Of a stretch of DNA of 64,000 nt, positions 34,525-44,167 are shown in pieces (within the stretch, counting starts at the first letter, position 1; every line of letters starts with the position of its first letter). The position numbers and the translations under genes were made by a program. Location: contig JBGMEA010000026.1 in the NCBI GenBank assembly GCA_041447245.1, forward strand, positions 1-64,000. The letters are read 5' to 3'. The notes beneath the pieces are model-generated. The model saw only the letters and a list, made by a program, of their open reading frames with translations. It had not been told where the DNA came from and did not search any database. The stretch is from JBGMEA01 sp041447245 (GTDB lineage Bacteria; Bacillota; Clostridia; Eubacteriales; Anaerofustaceae).

Positions 34525-34553
34525 TTGTGTTCAATGCAAAAAGAAGATATAAT
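34525..34553 (+). promoter_or_regulatory. Promoter of the fabG-like gene
   Basis: TTGTGT (34525-34530), 17-bp spacer, TATAAT (34548-34553), 35 bases before the start. Confidence 0.7.
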
Positions 34554-34587
34554 ACGTTATAGTATCAAACAGACAGCAGGGATTTGA

Positions 34588-35322
34588 ATGAAAAAAGTCG
34601 TACTGATTACAGGCGGTTCCAGAGGAATCGGAAAAGCAACTGCCGAAGTATTTGCGAAAAACGGCTATTCCGTGGCAATCAATTGTTTTGCCAACAAGGA
34701 TCGAGCGGAAGAAACCGTTCGATATTTACGCGATAACGGGGGGGAAGCGATTTGCGTTCCTGCCGATGTCGCTTCCGAAGAACAGGTTATGAACATGGTA
34801 CATAACGTGCGCAAAGCATTCGGTCGAATCGATATTCTCGTCAACAATGCAGGAATCAGCCAGCAAAAACTCTTTACCGACATCACACCTGAGGAATGGA
34901 GAAGGATGTTTGCTGTTCATGTTGACGGAACATTCCACTGTTGCAGAGCGGTGCTTCCGGATATGATTTTCCGCAAATCGGGCAAAATCATCAATCTCTC
35001 TTCCATTTGGGGGATTGTGGGTGCATCCTGCGAAGTGCATTATTCCGCAGCAAAATCTGCCGTAATCGGATTGACCAAGGCTTTGGCAAAGGAGGTCGGT
35101 CCGTCCGGTATCACAGTTAACTGCGTTGCCCCAGGAGTGATTAATACCGATATGAATGCAACTCTAGATGACGATACACTCACATCTCTAAAAGAAGAAA
35201 CTCCGCTTTGCAGGCTCGGAACTGCAAAGGAAATTGCTGAAATCATCTGTTTTCTGGCCTCCGAAAATGCAGATTTTATCACCGGACAAGTCATCAGTCC
35301 CAATGGTGGCTTTGTCATCTGA
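34588..35322 (+). CDS. Short-chain dehydrogenase/reductase, FabG-like
   Basis: A 244-residue classical SDR. Cofactor motif TGGSRGIGKATAEVF (TGxxxGIG), NNAG in ILVNNAGISQ, catalytic Ser (NLSSIWG), Tyr and Lys (YSAAKSA) are all intact. It could be 3-oxoacyl-ACP reductase or another NADP-dependent reductase; no other fatty-acid genes are nearby, which weakens a FabG assignment. It lies 36 bases upstream of rqcH on the same strand. Confidence 0.88.
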   Translation: MKKVVLITGGSRGIGKATAEVFAKNGYSVAINCFANKDRAEETVRYLRDNGGEAICVPADVASEEQVMNMVHNVRKAFGRIDILVNNAGISQQKLFTDITPEEWRRMFAVHVDGTFHCCRAVLPDMIFRKSGKIINLSSIWGIVGASCEVHYSAAKSAVIGLTKALAKEVGPSGITVNCVAPGVINTDMNATLDDDTLTSLKEETPLCRLGTAKEIAEIICFLASENADFITGQVISPNGGFVI

Positions 35323-35357
35323 ACAAGATAAACAAGAAATACGGACAGAGGTGAATT

Positions 35358-37091
35358 ATGCCTTACGATGGACTGTGCATGTATGCCATTGCGGCCGAAC
35401 TGCACACAAAACTGATCGAAACAAAAATACATAAAATCTATCAGCCGGTAAAGGACGAAATCGTCCTTTCTTTTTCGGACAAAAATAAAAGTACGCTCCT
35501 ATTAAGTGCAAATGCGTCTTTCGCGCGTGCTCATTTGATTGGAGAGAAATATGACAATCCGGATCACCCGCCCTCTTTTTGTATGTTGCTGAGGAAATAT
35601 CTGCTCGGCGGAATCGTAAAAGACATCAGACAAAAAGATTTTGACCGGATATTGATCCTAGAGATCGAAACACTCGACGAGGCAGGATGCCTGATGCATC
35701 TGCATTTGATTGCAGAAATCATGGGACGTCATTCGAACATACTGCTTGTCAATGCAGACACCGGAAAGATTTTGGATGCAATCAAGCATGTAACAAAACT
35801 GAAAACCAGCGTACGGGAAGTTATGCCCGGCAAAACTTATACCTTTCCTCCGAACGACCGATTGAACCCGAGCAATTTTGAAATATTCAGCGGCGCAGAG
35901 CGAATGATGTTTTTTCGGGATAAGCCATTAAAAAATGCAATTCTGTCCGTATTCAGTGGGATATCTCCGCAACTGTCTTCGAGCCTGCTGATCAAAAACA
36001 ATTTTCACGAAAATTCGGCTGTCGAAACATTTTCCAAAAAACAGCTGCTGCAGGTAAGTGAGATCATATATACCTTTTTTGATCATATACAAGGTCATCG
36101 AAGCTATTTATATTGGGACGGAACCGAAACCCCAAAGGATTTCAGCTATACACGTTATGATCTGTACAACGATCTGAGGATATCCGAGTTGGACAGTATC
36201 AGTGAAGCATGCGAGCAGTATTATGCAAAAAAAAGAATAGCGGGACATATCAATGAAAACTATGAACCTGCAATCAAATTGCTTGCTCATCTGATTACGA
36301 AAGAGGAACATAAACTCCAGATCCGTAAAGAGGAATTGAACACAGCTCTGGACAGCGAGGCGCTATATCGATTTGGAAATCTGCTCCTGTCAAATCTGCA
36401 TCTGATGAAAAAAGGAATGGATTCCGTAGCCGTAATCAATTATTTTTCCGACCCGGCAGATGAGATCATGATTCCTCTGAGGATCGACTACACCCCTTCT
36501 CAAAACGCACAGATGTATTTCAAAAAATATGCCAAAGCGAAAAGCGCGGCAGAACATTTGCAAAAACTGATTGAAGAAAGCAGCGATCTGCTCTATTATC
36601 TTTCTTCGCAGCATTACTATCTGACCAATGCGCAAAATGCTGCAGAAGCGGAAGAAGTCGTGGAAGAACTTATTAAAAGAGAAATTCTGAAAAAGAAAAA
36701 AACGTTTCGCAAACAGGAAAAATCAACACCCCTTCATTACCGGACAAAAGACGGATTTGACGTATTTGTAGGCAAAAATGATCGTCAAAACGACCAACTC
36801 ACATTAAAATCCTCATCCAAAGACGATATCTGGCTGCATACAAAAGACATTCCGGGCAGTCACGTCATTCTAAAAACAAATAAAGGCATTTATTCGGAAG
36901 AAAGTCTCAAAGAAGCCGCATCGATTGCCGCATATCACTCCAAAGCATGCGAATCGGAGAACGTTCCTGTCGATTATACTTACGTAAAATATGTCAAAAA
37001 GCCGTCCGGTTCCCCGTTGGGCAAAGTAATTTTTACAAACAACAAAACACTGTATGTCTCGCCGTCTGTCCCACAATCCCACAAGATATGA
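35358..37091 (+). CDS. rqcH: Ribosome quality control protein RqcH (NFACT family)
   Basis: A 577-residue NFACT protein that binds obstructed 50S subunits and adds C-terminal Ala tails to stalled peptides. Order: NFACT-N (residues 1-180, with FCMLLRKYLLGG), helix-hairpin-helix and long coiled coils (250-430), and NFACT-R (440-550) with DDIWLHTKDIPGSHVIL. Older annotations call it fibronectin-binding protein. AGAGG precedes the ATG. Confidence 0.94.
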   Translation: MPYDGLCMYAIAAELHTKLIETKIHKIYQPVKDEIVLSFSDKNKSTLLLSANASFARAHLIGEKYDNPDHPPSFCMLLRKYLLGGIVKDIRQKDFDRILILEIETLDEAGCLMHLHLIAEIMGRHSNILLVNADTGKILDAIKHVTKLKTSVREVMPGKTYTFPPNDRLNPSNFEIFSGAERMMFFRDKPLKNAILSVFSGISPQLSSSLLIKNNFHENSAVETFSKKQLLQVSEIIYTFFDHIQGHRSYLYWDGTETPKDFSYTRYDLYNDLRISELDSISEACEQYYAKKRIAGHINENYEPAIKLLAHLITKEEHKLQIRKEELNTALDSEALYRFGNLLLSNLHLMKKGMDSVAVINYFSDPADEIMIPLRIDYTPSQNAQMYFKKYAKAKSAAEHLQKLIEESSDLLYYLSSQHYYLTNAQNAAEAEEVVEELIKREILKKKKTFRKQEKSTPLHYRTKDGFDVFVGKNDRQNDQLTLKSSSKDDIWLHTKDIPGSHVILKTNKGIYSEESLKEAASIAAYHSKACESENVPVDYTYVKYVKKPSGSPLGKVIFTNNKTLYVSPSVPQSHKI

Positions 37092-37105
37092 AAAAAACAA
37101 GAGAT

Positions 37106-37134
37106 TTCACAAACGGCCGATTTTAGGTTATAAT
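37106..37134 (+). promoter_or_regulatory. Promoter of the DUF512-der operon
   Basis: TTCACA (37106-37111), 17-bp spacer, perfect TATAAT (37129-37134). Confidence 0.7.
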
Positions 37135-37165
37135 AAACCGATGAAACGATTGGGAAAAATATCAC

Positions 37166-38464
37166 ATGAATAAAAAGATCGCTGCATTGCAACCCGGCTC
37201 CGTGGCGGAAAAACACGGGATCTCCGTCCATGACGAAATTGTCGCACTGAATGGCAGACAAGAATTTGACATCATCGATTTTCTGACGGAAACCGGAGAA
37301 GATCGGTATGAGCTGACCATTCTCCGCAACGGAAAAATAAAGAAAATCAGAATTAAAAATCCCTCTTGGGATCCATCCGGAATCAGCTTTGAAGAAGCGA
37401 CGGCAGATGAACCGCGAAGGTGCTGCAATCAATGCATTTTTTGTTTTATGGATCAAATGCCCGCCGGGATGCGACAAACATTGTATTTTAAGGACGACGA
37501 TTATCGTCTCTCTTTTCTTTGCGGAAATTATATTACGTTAACCAATGTTTCCGATTCTGAATTGGATCGGATTATTCAAATGAAACTGTCTCCCATGAAT
37601 ATTTCCGTACACACAACCGATCCTCAGTTGCGTGTTTCCATGATTCGCAATCAATCAGCGGGGAATATTTTTACTCAGCTGCAACGTCTGAGTGACGGAA
37701 AAATCGATCTGAATCTTCAACTGGTATTATGCCCGGGGATCAATGACGGCGAAGCACTTCGAAATACTCTGGACAATATTTTGTCACTGTCCACGGTACA
37801 AAGTCTCAGTTGTGTGCCGGTCGGGCTGACAAAATACCGGGACGCCCTTTACCAATTAACTTTATTTACTGAGGAGCAGGCTTGCGCAGTAATTGATGTT
37901 ATTGAAGAATATCGGGGAAAAGCATCGGATGCAACACTTTGTGCGTCCGATGAATTTTTCCTTTTGGCAAAGAGAGAATTTCCGCCTGACGGATATTACG
38001 GAGACTATATCCAATATGAAAACGGAGTCGGCATGTGCCGGAGCTTTATAGACGAAATCGATGAAGCACTCAGCGACAACACCCTGCGATTGCCGCGGAT
38101 AACGGCATCGATTGTAACAGGGGCATTAGCCTATCCCGTTCTCCAAAATATCGCGGAGAAAATTCACAATCGCTTTCCGCAATGTAAACTGAATGTACTT
38201 GCCATCAAGAACAATTTTTTCGGCGATACGATTACGGTAGCCGGATTGATTTGCGGCAGTGATATTGTTCATCAGATTAAGCCGAATTCCAGTGCGGAAC
38301 CGTTGATTATTCCATCAACGATGTTGAAAGAGGACGAGGAAGTCTTTCTGGACAACATGACACTTTCGGAACTTAGAAAACACTTAAACGTGCGTTGCAT
38401 CGTCTCCGCACACAGCGGAAACGGACTGATCGAAACGCTGCTCAATTGGGAGGACCAGCTATGA
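37166..38464 (+). CDS. DUF512 protein with PDZ-like and radical-SAM-like domains
   Basis: A 432-residue protein. An N-terminal PDZ-like domain (PGSVAEKHGISVHDEIVALNG, in residues 8-29) precedes a radical SAM-like core with CCNQCIFCFMDQMP, i.e. CxxCxFC, near residue 90, then the DUF512 domain with GVGMCRSFIDEI and VTGALAYPVL. It is nearly always encoded just before der in Clostridia, and its stop overlaps the der start (ATGA). This suggests a role connected with ribosome assembly, but no activity is known. Confidence 0.9.
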   Translation: MNKKIAALQPGSVAEKHGISVHDEIVALNGRQEFDIIDFLTETGEDRYELTILRNGKIKKIRIKNPSWDPSGISFEEATADEPRRCCNQCIFCFMDQMPAGMRQTLYFKDDDYRLSFLCGNYITLTNVSDSELDRIIQMKLSPMNISVHTTDPQLRVSMIRNQSAGNIFTQLQRLSDGKIDLNLQLVLCPGINDGEALRNTLDNILSLSTVQSLSCVPVGLTKYRDALYQLTLFTEEQACAVIDVIEEYRGKASDATLCASDEFFLLAKREFPPDGYYGDYIQYENGVGMCRSFIDEIDEALSDNTLRLPRITASIVTGALAYPVLQNIAEKIHNRFPQCKLNVLAIKNNFFGDTITVAGLICGSDIVHQIKPNSSAEPLIIPSTMLKEDEEVFLDNMTLSELRKHLNVRCIVSAHSGNGLIETLLNWEDQL

Positions 38465-39783
38465 ATAAACCTTATGTTGCATTGGTGGGAAGACCGAATA
38501 CAGGGAAATCCACACTCTTCAACAAACTGGCAGGAAAGCGCATTTCCATAGTGGAAAATACACCGGGAGTAACCAGAGACCGGATTATCGCCGAAAGCAA
38601 TTGGAACGGAAGCTCTTTCTTTCTGATTGACACAGGAGGAATTGAGCCGGAATCATCGGATGTGATTTTATCGCAAATGAGAAGCCAGGCACAAATTGCA
38701 ATGGAAATGGCGGATGTGATCGTTTTTGTTGTGGATGCAAAAGACGGCATCACTGCCGCTGACAGAGAAATTGCATCAATGATCCGCAAAAACAGCACAA
38801 AATGTATATTGGCCGTCAATAAAACGGACAGTTGGGAAAAAGCTGCGCAGGCATACGAATTTTACGATCTGGGACTTAACGACCCCATGCCGATCAGTGC
38901 GGAGCATGGACTTGGGATGGGAGATTTGCTGGATGAAATAGTCAGCAGATTTCCGGAAGATCAGAAGAATATCGAACAAAGCGAGAACTGCAAAATTGCA
39001 GTAGTCGGCAAACCTAATGCAGGTAAATCAACACTGATCAATACATTGTTGGGAGAAAACCGTCTGATCGTCAGTGATGTCGCGGGGACAACACGCGATT
39101 CGATCGATACGGAATTTTCTTATGACGAACACACTTATACATTAATCGATACGGCCGGAATCAAGAGAAAGACAAAATCAGATTTACCTATTGAGTATTA
39201 TTCGATGCTTCGCGCCGTGCGATCCATTGAACGCAGTGACGTTTGTCTGTTGATGATTGATGCTGTCGCAGGAGTCAGTGAGCAGGACACAAAAATAGCC
39301 GGATTGATTCAGGATGCGAATAAAGCAGTCGTTATCATCATGAATAAGTGGGATTTGGTCAAAAAAGAAACCAACACGATGGCCGAGATGGAAAAAGATA
39401 TCCGTCGCAAACTCCATTTCATAGATTATGCCCCGATTCTTTTCTTGTCGGCCATCGACGGAAAACGGACAGACAAAATCATGCCGACCGTTTTGAAAGT
39501 GATTGAACAGTATGAACGAAGAATTCCAACCGGACTTTTGAACGAAGTGATCGGAAATGCGGTCAGTATGAACCCGACACCGTCCAAAGGCGGTCGTCAT
39601 CTGCGCATTTATTATGTATCTCAGGTTTCGGTCAAACCGCCGAGCGTGGTATTGTTTGTCAACGATGAAACTCTTTCCATGCAAAGCTACACGAGATATT
39701 TGGAGGGAAAAATCAGAGAAACGTTTTCGTTTGAAGGAACCCCGATTCGGATCCTGTATCGGAACAAAGAAAAAAAAGGATAG
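38461..39783 (+). CDS. der: Ribosome-associated GTPase Der (EngA)
   Basis: A 440-residue protein with two tandem GTPase domains and a C-terminal KH-like domain, needed for 50S assembly. Domain 1: GRPNTGKSTLFN, DTGGIE, NKTD. Domain 2: GKPNAGKSTLIN, DTAGIKRKTK, NKWD. The KH-like part (residues 350-440) includes PPSVVLFVNDETL. The start overlaps the previous stop by four bases; a longer frame (38395) is rejected because it has no site and the true N-terminus is KPYVALVGRPN. Confidence 0.98.
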   Translation: MNKPYVALVGRPNTGKSTLFNKLAGKRISIVENTPGVTRDRIIAESNWNGSSFFLIDTGGIEPESSDVILSQMRSQAQIAMEMADVIVFVVDAKDGITAADREIASMIRKNSTKCILAVNKTDSWEKAAQAYEFYDLGLNDPMPISAEHGLGMGDLLDEIVSRFPEDQKNIEQSENCKIAVVGKPNAGKSTLINTLLGENRLIVSDVAGTTRDSIDTEFSYDEHTYTLIDTAGIKRKTKSDLPIEYYSMLRAVRSIERSDVCLLMIDAVAGVSEQDTKIAGLIQDANKAVVIIMNKWDLVKKETNTMAEMEKDIRRKLHFIDYAPILFLSAIDGKRTDKIMPTVLKVIEQYERRIPTGLLNEVIGNAVSMNPTPSKGGRHLRIYYVSQVSVKPPSVVLFVNDETLSMQSYTRYLEGKIRETFSFEGTPIRILYRNKEKKG

Positions 39784-39825
39784 TCCGATTAATCCGGAGG
39801 CGAAGCGCACTTTTTCGACAATTCA

Positions 39826-39857
39826 AAAAACAGCCGGGACGTTTCCGGCTGTTTTTG
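39826..39857. terminator. Bidirectional terminator after der
   Basis: Stem AAAACAGCCGG/CCGGCTGTTTT with a seven-base loop, between convergent genes. Confidence 0.88.
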
Positions 39858-40325
39858 TTATCCCAAATTCGGGTCTGACGACCATTTATCGGTAAGACAT
39901 TCCTGACGAAATGCTTTTCGATCATCCCGAAACATCACGGTATCTTCGTCGGGATAATAAGCAAGATCACCCTTTTCGCGGGTGCCCACATCCAATATCG
40001 TAAGCAGTTCCGTACCGGTATTGATAAACTGATGGGTATACATCTTTCCCGCAGGTTTCGAGACCATGTGACCTTTTGTTACAGGTGTATATTCATCATT
40101 AAAACGAAGCATTCCTTCCCCAGACAGAATCATAAAAAATTCTTCCTGAAGGCTGTGGCTGTGATATTTGCAGCTTTTTGCACCGGGCTTTACGTAGTCA
40201 ATATTAATATAAAGTTTTTCGCTCCCCAAAAAATCTCCGGCAAACATTGTTTTTAACGCAGTTTCAAATTTGGGATCATCCGAAAAGGATGATGGGATAT
40301 TGTTCATATGTACCATTCTGTCCAT
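39858..40325 (-). CDS. Cupin-domain protein
   Basis: A 155-residue cupin with the first motif around KYHSHSLQEEFFMILSGEG (H-x-H, E, G) and the second around KPAGKMYTHQFINTG, giving a full set of possible metal ligands. It resembles phosphomannose-isomerase-type or auxin-binding-like cupins, but substrate is unknown. AGGAAAGTG precedes the ATG. Not close in sequence to the cupin at 15864. Confidence 0.83.
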   Translation of the reverse strand: MDRMVHMNNIPSSFSDDPKFETALKTMFAGDFLGSEKLYINIDYVKPGAKSCKYHSHSLQEEFFMILSGEGMLRFNDEYTPVTKGHMVSKPAGKMYTHQFINTGTELLTILDVGTREKGDLAYYPDEDTVMFRDDRKAFRQECLTDKWSSDPNLG

Positions 40326-40568
40326 GTTTTCACTTTCCTATTTTTATTCAGGTTTTGCCCATTCTTCTTTGCTTGGTGCGATTAAGACACATCAACGCAT
40401 TTCTTTTTCTTCGAGCATCGGATCAATCCGCAAAACATACTGAAATATGCAATCCTGATGGATCCGTCTGATAGTTTGAAAAGATTTCTTCATTCATATT
40501 CCGCAGATTTTTCTTTGCGACACTACCTGCGTTCCGAAGCAGCACTGATATTCTCTCATTCAGACCAT

Positions 40569-41330
40569 TCACCCATTACCTATATCTTTTCGCTTATTTA
40601 TCCAGTCAAATTCTGCGCTTGCAACAAATGTACTGTTGCGTGGCACAGGGCATTCTTCATAGGAAAACACTGCCCGCTGCCCGAGTTTTTCGGCTCCGAT
40701 CTGAAGATGACACATTGCGATCCCCATATCAATCTGATTGAAGCGATCCAACAACAGTGTTTTTACGGGATTTCGCTTTGATCTGGCGATCACCATTTTA
40801 CCATGGTAATCGGTAAACAGCCATGGCTGACTGTTTACTGCGGAAGGAGCGAGACGAACAAGACCCAATATGCCGCCATGACCTTTTATGTCAGTAAAAT
40901 CATCAAAATTTTTCCGTTTAAACTCGGATACGGACTCTCGGTGCAACAATTCCTCCGATTCTCCGAACAGCACCATAATCACAAATTGCATTCCGTGCAG
41001 AGATAATTCGTTTGGCTTAGCCCGACCCACCCAACAAGTACCGAGTTCCATCGTAGTCAAAGCCAGTACCAGTTGCTGCATAATATACCCCGCATTCAAC
41101 AGATAATTATCTTTTTCTTCCGAATAAAAACATAACGCATGAGGCGCCTTCACAGGCGATTTAAATGCTTCCGCATCTTTGATTTGAATTTCGAATCGTA
41201 TATGATAATCCAACGGTTCCACTGTGGCAACGGCAGCCCGTACGCTTTTCATTGTATCATTAGACAAAGGAGTCTGTGAATATTTTCTGATCGATTTTCG
41301 CCGATAAATCGCATCATAATATTGTTTCAT
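40569..41330 (-). CDS. Nitroreductase-family protein
   Basis: A 253-residue FMN-dependent nitroreductase-like protein: YRRKSIRKYSQTPLS at the N-terminus, LAPSAVNSQPW (FMN contact) near residue 160 and GIAMCHLQIGAEKLG near 207. The first half is a 'TM nitroreductase' type variant. The electron acceptor is unknown. A 238-bp gap upstream of the cupin holds nothing I recognise. Confidence 0.87.
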   Translation of the reverse strand: MKQYYDAIYRRKSIRKYSQTPLSNDTMKSVRAAVATVEPLDYHIRFEIQIKDAEAFKSPVKAPHALCFYSEEKDNYLLNAGYIMQQLVLALTTMELGTCWVGRAKPNELSLHGMQFVIMVLFGESEELLHRESVSEFKRKNFDDFTDIKGHGGILGLVRLAPSAVNSQPWLFTDYHGKMVIARSKRNPVKTLLLDRFNQIDMGIAMCHLQIGAEKLGQRAVFSYEECPVPRNSTFVASAEFDWINKRKDIGNG

Positions 41331-41368
41331 TCAATGCTCCTTTCGATTTAAGATGTCTCTTGTAAAGT

Positions 41369-41397
41369 ATTATAGCATAAAAGTATTATCTTATTAA
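41369..41397 (-). promoter_or_regulatory. Promoter of the nitroreductase gene
   Basis: Minus strand TTAATA (41392-41397), 17-bp spacer ending TGC, perfect TATAAT (41369-41374). Confidence 0.6.
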
Positions 41398-41466
41398 CCG
41401 AAATGCTCACATCGTTTATTTTGGAATAATATTCTTTGTTTCAAAAATTCGGCTCCCTGCGCCATT

Positions 41467-41492
41467 AAAAAAAGCTTCGCGGCTACGAAACT
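41467..41492 (-). terminator. Terminator of the EAL-protein gene
   Basis: Minus strand stem AGTTTCG/CGAAGCT (one G-U pair) followed by T7, 27 bases after the stop. Confidence 0.75.
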
Positions 41493-41518
41493 TTCCATCG
41501 TATTTATTTCGAATCCGA

Positions 41519-43603
41519 TCAGGGATCACAGGGTTTTGACAGGTACTTTTCCTCGAATTCCTTCATCGAGATCGGTTTGCTGAATAGGTATCCCTGTCCG
41601 AAATCACAGTCATTCTTTTGAAAAAACAGCATCTGCTCTTGCATCTCGATTCCTTCAACAACTACTTTGATGCCAAGATTGTGAGCAAGATAAACGACAG
41701 ACTGAAAAATTATAGAACTTTTCCCGCTGCGCATCACATCTTTTACAAAATGCCGCTCCAATTTCAGGATATCGATCGGAAGTTTACTCAAATACATCAG
41801 AGAAGAATATCCCGTGCCAAAGTCATCCAAAGCGACGGAAATCCCCATGCGTTTCAGATGAATTAAATTTCTTACCGCTTTTTTAAAATCACTCATAACT
41901 GCAGTTTCAGTGACTTCGATCTCCAGAAAGCGACACTCAATTCCGGTTTTTTTTGCAACAGACCGTATCCATACGGGAAGATCATCGCGCATCAATGATT
42001 TCGATGAAAGATTGACATTGATTCTAAAATCCTTCATCCCCATATTCTGCCACTTTCTGCATGTCATACATGCCTGATGCAAAGTCCATTCTTCAATGGG
42101 CAAAATCAAACCGTACGATTCTGCAAACGGGATGAAATCGATAGGAGCAATCATTTTATCATTCGTTCCAACCATACGAATCAGGGCTTCCGCCCCTATG
42201 ATTTGTCCGCTTTCCAATTCCAAAATAGGCTGATAGAGCTGAAGAAAACGGTCATTTTCCAAAGCGGACATAATCTGACTGTTAAGCATCAGATGGTCTT
42301 TGGATCTCTGATGAACGTTCGGAGAATAATACATGTAATTGTTTTGTCCGCTCTCTGCAGCATAGTGCATGGCAATTCCGGCATTACGCAGCAACGTAAT
42401 ATAATCGTTTCCCTGATGAGGAGCAATACTAATGCCGATTGATACCGCAGCATAAAGATCGTTGCCGTCAATCATAAAATGCTTTCCGAGAGCTTCTCTC
42501 AATAAATTCAGTGAGTTTTGAAGGCAATCACTTTTTCTCAGCAAGACACAAAATACTTCGGGCGAAACCGTTCCGACGATACCGTTGCACCCAAAAATAT
42601 CGATTATCAGATTTGCAAACTCAATCAGAAAACGATCTGTGCTCTTCGGACCGATCGCTTCATTGATATACTTCAGATTGCTGATCCAAATATACAGAAA
42701 AGGTGCATGCTTCCCTGAAGCGGCGATCATATTTAATTCCTGATCCACCAAATTACGGAACATTGTCTGGCTCGGAAGCCCCGTTAACTGATCATAATAA
42801 GCAATTCGATGCAGTTGATTCATCATTCTGCGCTGCTCCGTAATGTTAACCCCTGTCAATAATACACGATCATCCGTTTCAAGCAAAAAATAATTAAGCA
42901 GCAAATACCGCGTTTCGCCATCAGATGTTTTGATGCATACTTCAAAATTCTGCATCCTGTCCTGTTTGCCTATCAAGTCCCGAAAAGAGCGGAACATGCT
43001 GTCTGCATCAGGTTCATCGATAAACATCCGAATTGCATTTTTCCCGAGCACATCCTGTCTGCAATAACCGCTCAATTTTTCGGCGTAAGGATTAAATTCT
43101 TTAATTATGCCATCTGTATCCAAAACCAAAAATAAAGATGGCTCGTTTTGATACATTGTCTCAAAGTTATTGAGCTGCAATTTCATTCGGGCATGCAAAT
43201 CCATCATTGATGTAATATCAATGTGAAATCCCCGCAGTATTTTTTCTCCATCTTCCTCGAAGAGTTCTGCCCGGCTCATAATCCAAGAATATTGGCTGTC
43301 ATCCGTTCTGATACGATATATGTTTTCATATAAATGAACCGGATGCTTTATATAGCTGTTTAATGTCTGCAAACATACTTCTCTGTCTTCCGGGTGAATC
43401 TGTTCCATCCATTCATCCAAATCCACTATTCGCATGTTGCATTCTTTTCGATGGCAAATCGCATAAAAACGCAATTGCTTTGTTTCCGTATCCATATCCC
43501 ACAAAGAATTAATACTGTTTAAATAAGAAAAAATATTTTCGATTGTTTTATCTGCATTTACCGCAGGCAATTCCGTTTGATAGCCAAATGTTTTCCCGAA
43601 CAT
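41519..43603 (-). CDS. PAS/degenerate-GGDEF/EAL cyclic-di-GMP phosphodiesterase
   Basis: A 694-residue cytoplasmic signalling protein without a signal peptide. Two PAS-like sensor domains (residues 30-140 and 145-270), a GGDEF-fold domain starting YYDQLTGLPSQ, and a C-terminal EAL domain (from about 435). The GGDEF active-site loop reads GTVSPEVF, so cyclase activity is unlikely. The EAL domain keeps the key residues: AEALIRM, NVNLSSK, EVTETAV, DDFGTGYS, LKLERHF, EGIE and GQGYLF. It should therefore hydrolyse c-di-GMP, with the GGDEF half possibly a GTP sensor. Monocistronic. Confidence 0.92.
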   Translation of the reverse strand: MFGKTFGYQTELPAVNADKTIENIFSYLNSINSLWDMDTETKQLRFYAICHRKECNMRIVDLDEWMEQIHPEDREVCLQTLNSYIKHPVHLYENIYRIRTDDSQYSWIMSRAELFEEDGEKILRGFHIDITSMMDLHARMKLQLNNFETMYQNEPSLFLVLDTDGIIKEFNPYAEKLSGYCRQDVLGKNAIRMFIDEPDADSMFRSFRDLIGKQDRMQNFEVCIKTSDGETRYLLLNYFLLETDDRVLLTGVNITEQRRMMNQLHRIAYYDQLTGLPSQTMFRNLVDQELNMIAASGKHAPFLYIWISNLKYINEAIGPKSTDRFLIEFANLIIDIFGCNGIVGTVSPEVFCVLLRKSDCLQNSLNLLREALGKHFMIDGNDLYAAVSIGISIAPHQGNDYITLLRNAGIAMHYAAESGQNNYMYYSPNVHQRSKDHLMLNSQIMSALENDRFLQLYQPILELESGQIIGAEALIRMVGTNDKMIAPIDFIPFAESYGLILPIEEWTLHQACMTCRKWQNMGMKDFRINVNLSSKSLMRDDLPVWIRSVAKKTGIECRFLEIEVTETAVMSDFKKAVRNLIHLKRMGISVALDDFGTGYSSLMYLSKLPIDILKLERHFVKDVMRSGKSSIIFQSVVYLAHNLGIKVVVEGIEMQEQMLFFQKNDCDFGQGYLFSKPISMKEFEEKYLSKPCDP

Positions 43604-44045
43604 AGCTCACTCCGTCAAATCTATTGCTTAATTTTATTGTCACATATTTTCCGATAAGAGTCAAGTTGCTTGATGCAACAAATAAATACATTCAATATTT
43701 TTAATATATAATTGCGATCAATTAATGTTTTCAACTACTTTTCTTAGAGTTGCCTGTTCAATCTAATCGGCATTTTGTCAGTACAACCGTTTTTGAGTTC
43801 CGCATTGAATTTAATAATAGCCTAACTTATTTTGAAATACAACATGTAAACAGCAATATTTTTGCAAATTTATAATGTTGTACAAAACACAACATAATCG
43901 TTGTTTATTTGAATTATTATTGAAATATTTTAATAAATTTACAATAAAATCTTGCGAATTTTCAGATTATGATTTATAATGATACCATACACTAGATGAT
44001 CAAGTATAAACTCATGTAACCTCAGCGATACCTCCAATCGCAGCA
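43604..44045. other. AT-rich intergenic region without a recognised gene
   Basis: About 440 bp between the EAL-protein start and the RT terminator. It contains stretches such as repeated AACA/TGTT words around 43870-43905 (TGTTGTACAAAACACAACA) but no good promoter-ORF combination, RNA gene or terminator that I can support. Confidence 0.5.
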
Positions 44046-44082
44046 TAAAACAGTTCGTCACCGCAAAGACGGACTGTTTTAT
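44046..44082 (-). terminator. Terminator downstream of the reverse transcriptase
   Basis: Stem AAAACAGTTCGTC/GACGGACTGTTTT (13 bp with one G-U), 86 bases after the RT stop. T-runs occur on both strands. Confidence 0.75.
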
Positions 44083-44167
44083 TTTATGGGAACACAATAC
44101 GACAATCACTGAGATTAAACGTCTTCCGAGTTATGCTTTTACATCCATAGATTAGTCTGTCGGCAGA

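Noticed and set aside
40326..40568. Small plus-strand frames between the cupin and nitroreductase genes
   Set aside because: No RBS or promoter, composition of random frames.
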